Source: an uncultured Lachnospiraceae bacterium
Lineage (GTDB): Bacteria > Bacillota > Clostridia > Lachnospirales > Lachnospiraceae
Assembly (NCBI GenBank): GCA_902783305.1
Contig: CACZQU010000227.1
Coordinates: forward strand, 1 to 5,356
Reading direction: 5' to 3'
DNA length: 5,356 nt
Of the stretch, positions 5,284-5,356 are shown one piece after another. The position numbers and the translations under genes are program-made. The stretch's first letter is position 1; every line of letters begins with the position of its first letter. A model generated the notes under the pieces. That model had not been told where the DNA came from. It saw nothing but the letters and a program-made list of their open reading frames with translations, and searched no databases.

Positions 5284-5343
5284 TGCAAAAAGCCATGCTC
5301 CACTGCGAGCTTGCTCGCAAGTGGAGCGATGGATTCTTTGCAC
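5283..5343. repeat. Long hairpin (about 25 bp) inside repeat copy B
   Basis: GTGCAAA (5283-5289) pairs with TTTGCAC (5337-5343), CCAT (5293-5296) with ATGG (5329-5332), GCTCCACT (5297-5304) with AGTGGAGC (5320-5327), and GCGAGC (5305-5310) with GCTCGC (5313-5318). Interruptions are one small internal loop (AAG / ATTC) and two single-base bulges (5319 and 5328). The outer box follows directly at 5344. Confidence 0.85.
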
Positions 5344-5356
5344 GCCCCTATATTCG

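Larger units (their letters stand above)
5201..5356 (-). repeat. Dispersed repeat element, copy B (long form), upstream of SGNH gene
   Basis: Read on the minus strand, the outer box CGAATATAGGGGC (5356-5344) is identical to the box of copy A. The core (5257-5201) is about 84% identical to the core of copy A. Between them copy B carries about 86 bases, where copy A has only 8. This extra part holds a perfect 22-base palindrome (5262-5283) and a long hairpin (5283-5343). Copy B ends 10 bases before the SGNH start codon and has the same orientation to its gene as copy A has to the SDR gene, so the two copies are inverted relative to each other. The element reaches the window end and may continue beyond it. 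Confidence 0.8.

Noticed and set aside
5262..5343. Reading the palindromes of copy B as a CRISPR array or a terminator
   Set aside because: There are no regularly spaced direct repeats with unique spacers, and no T-run directly follows the long hairpin in either direction.

Overview
The window reads as chromosomal DNA of a Clostridia-type Firmicute, most likely a Lachnospiraceae member. The grounds are strong AGGAGG-type ribosome binding sites, consensus sigma-A promoters, a tRNA-Gln gene without encoded CCA, an SDR of the gluconate 5-dehydrogenase type common in that family, a Tad-type prepilin peptidase paired with a TadZ/CpaE-like ATPase, and a secreted SGNH protein with an InlB B-repeat-like domain. 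No sequence search could be run, so the taxon is inferred.

Layout from left to right. (1) 10-86: repeat copy A, directly upstream of an SDR oxidoreductase gene (114-887, +). (2) 888-1138: convergent intergenic space with a bidirectional terminator (989-1024). (3) 1139-1891 (-): a two-part GNAT acetyltransferase. (4) 1892-2208: a 317-base divergent intergenic region with a perfect sigma-A promoter (TTGACA, 18 bases, TATAAT) pointing right, followed within about 50 bases by a hairpin and U-run that look like an early terminator. (5) 2209-2742 and 2757-3758 (+): a two-gene operon for an A24 prepilin peptidase and a TadZ/CpaE-like ATPase with a degenerate receiver domain; no other Tad pilus gene follows. 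(6) 3852-3923 (-): tRNA-Gln(CUG) with its own promoter and terminator, convergent to the operon. (7) 3924-4179: intergenic DNA with a perfect 14-bp inverted repeat (4017-4030 / 4065-4078). (8) 4180-5190 (-): a secreted SGNH/GDSL-like protein. (9) 5201-5356: repeat copy B, upstream of the SGNH gene and in inverted orientation to copy A.

The genes do not form one pathway. Only the peptidase/ATPase pair is a functional unit by context (type IVc/Tad pilus assembly), and it looks incomplete here. The most unusual signal is non-coding: two related, hairpin-rich elements at the two ends of the window share a 13-bp outer box and a 56/57-base core at about 84% identity by hand alignment. Each sits just upstream of an inward-facing gene and in the same orientation relative to it.
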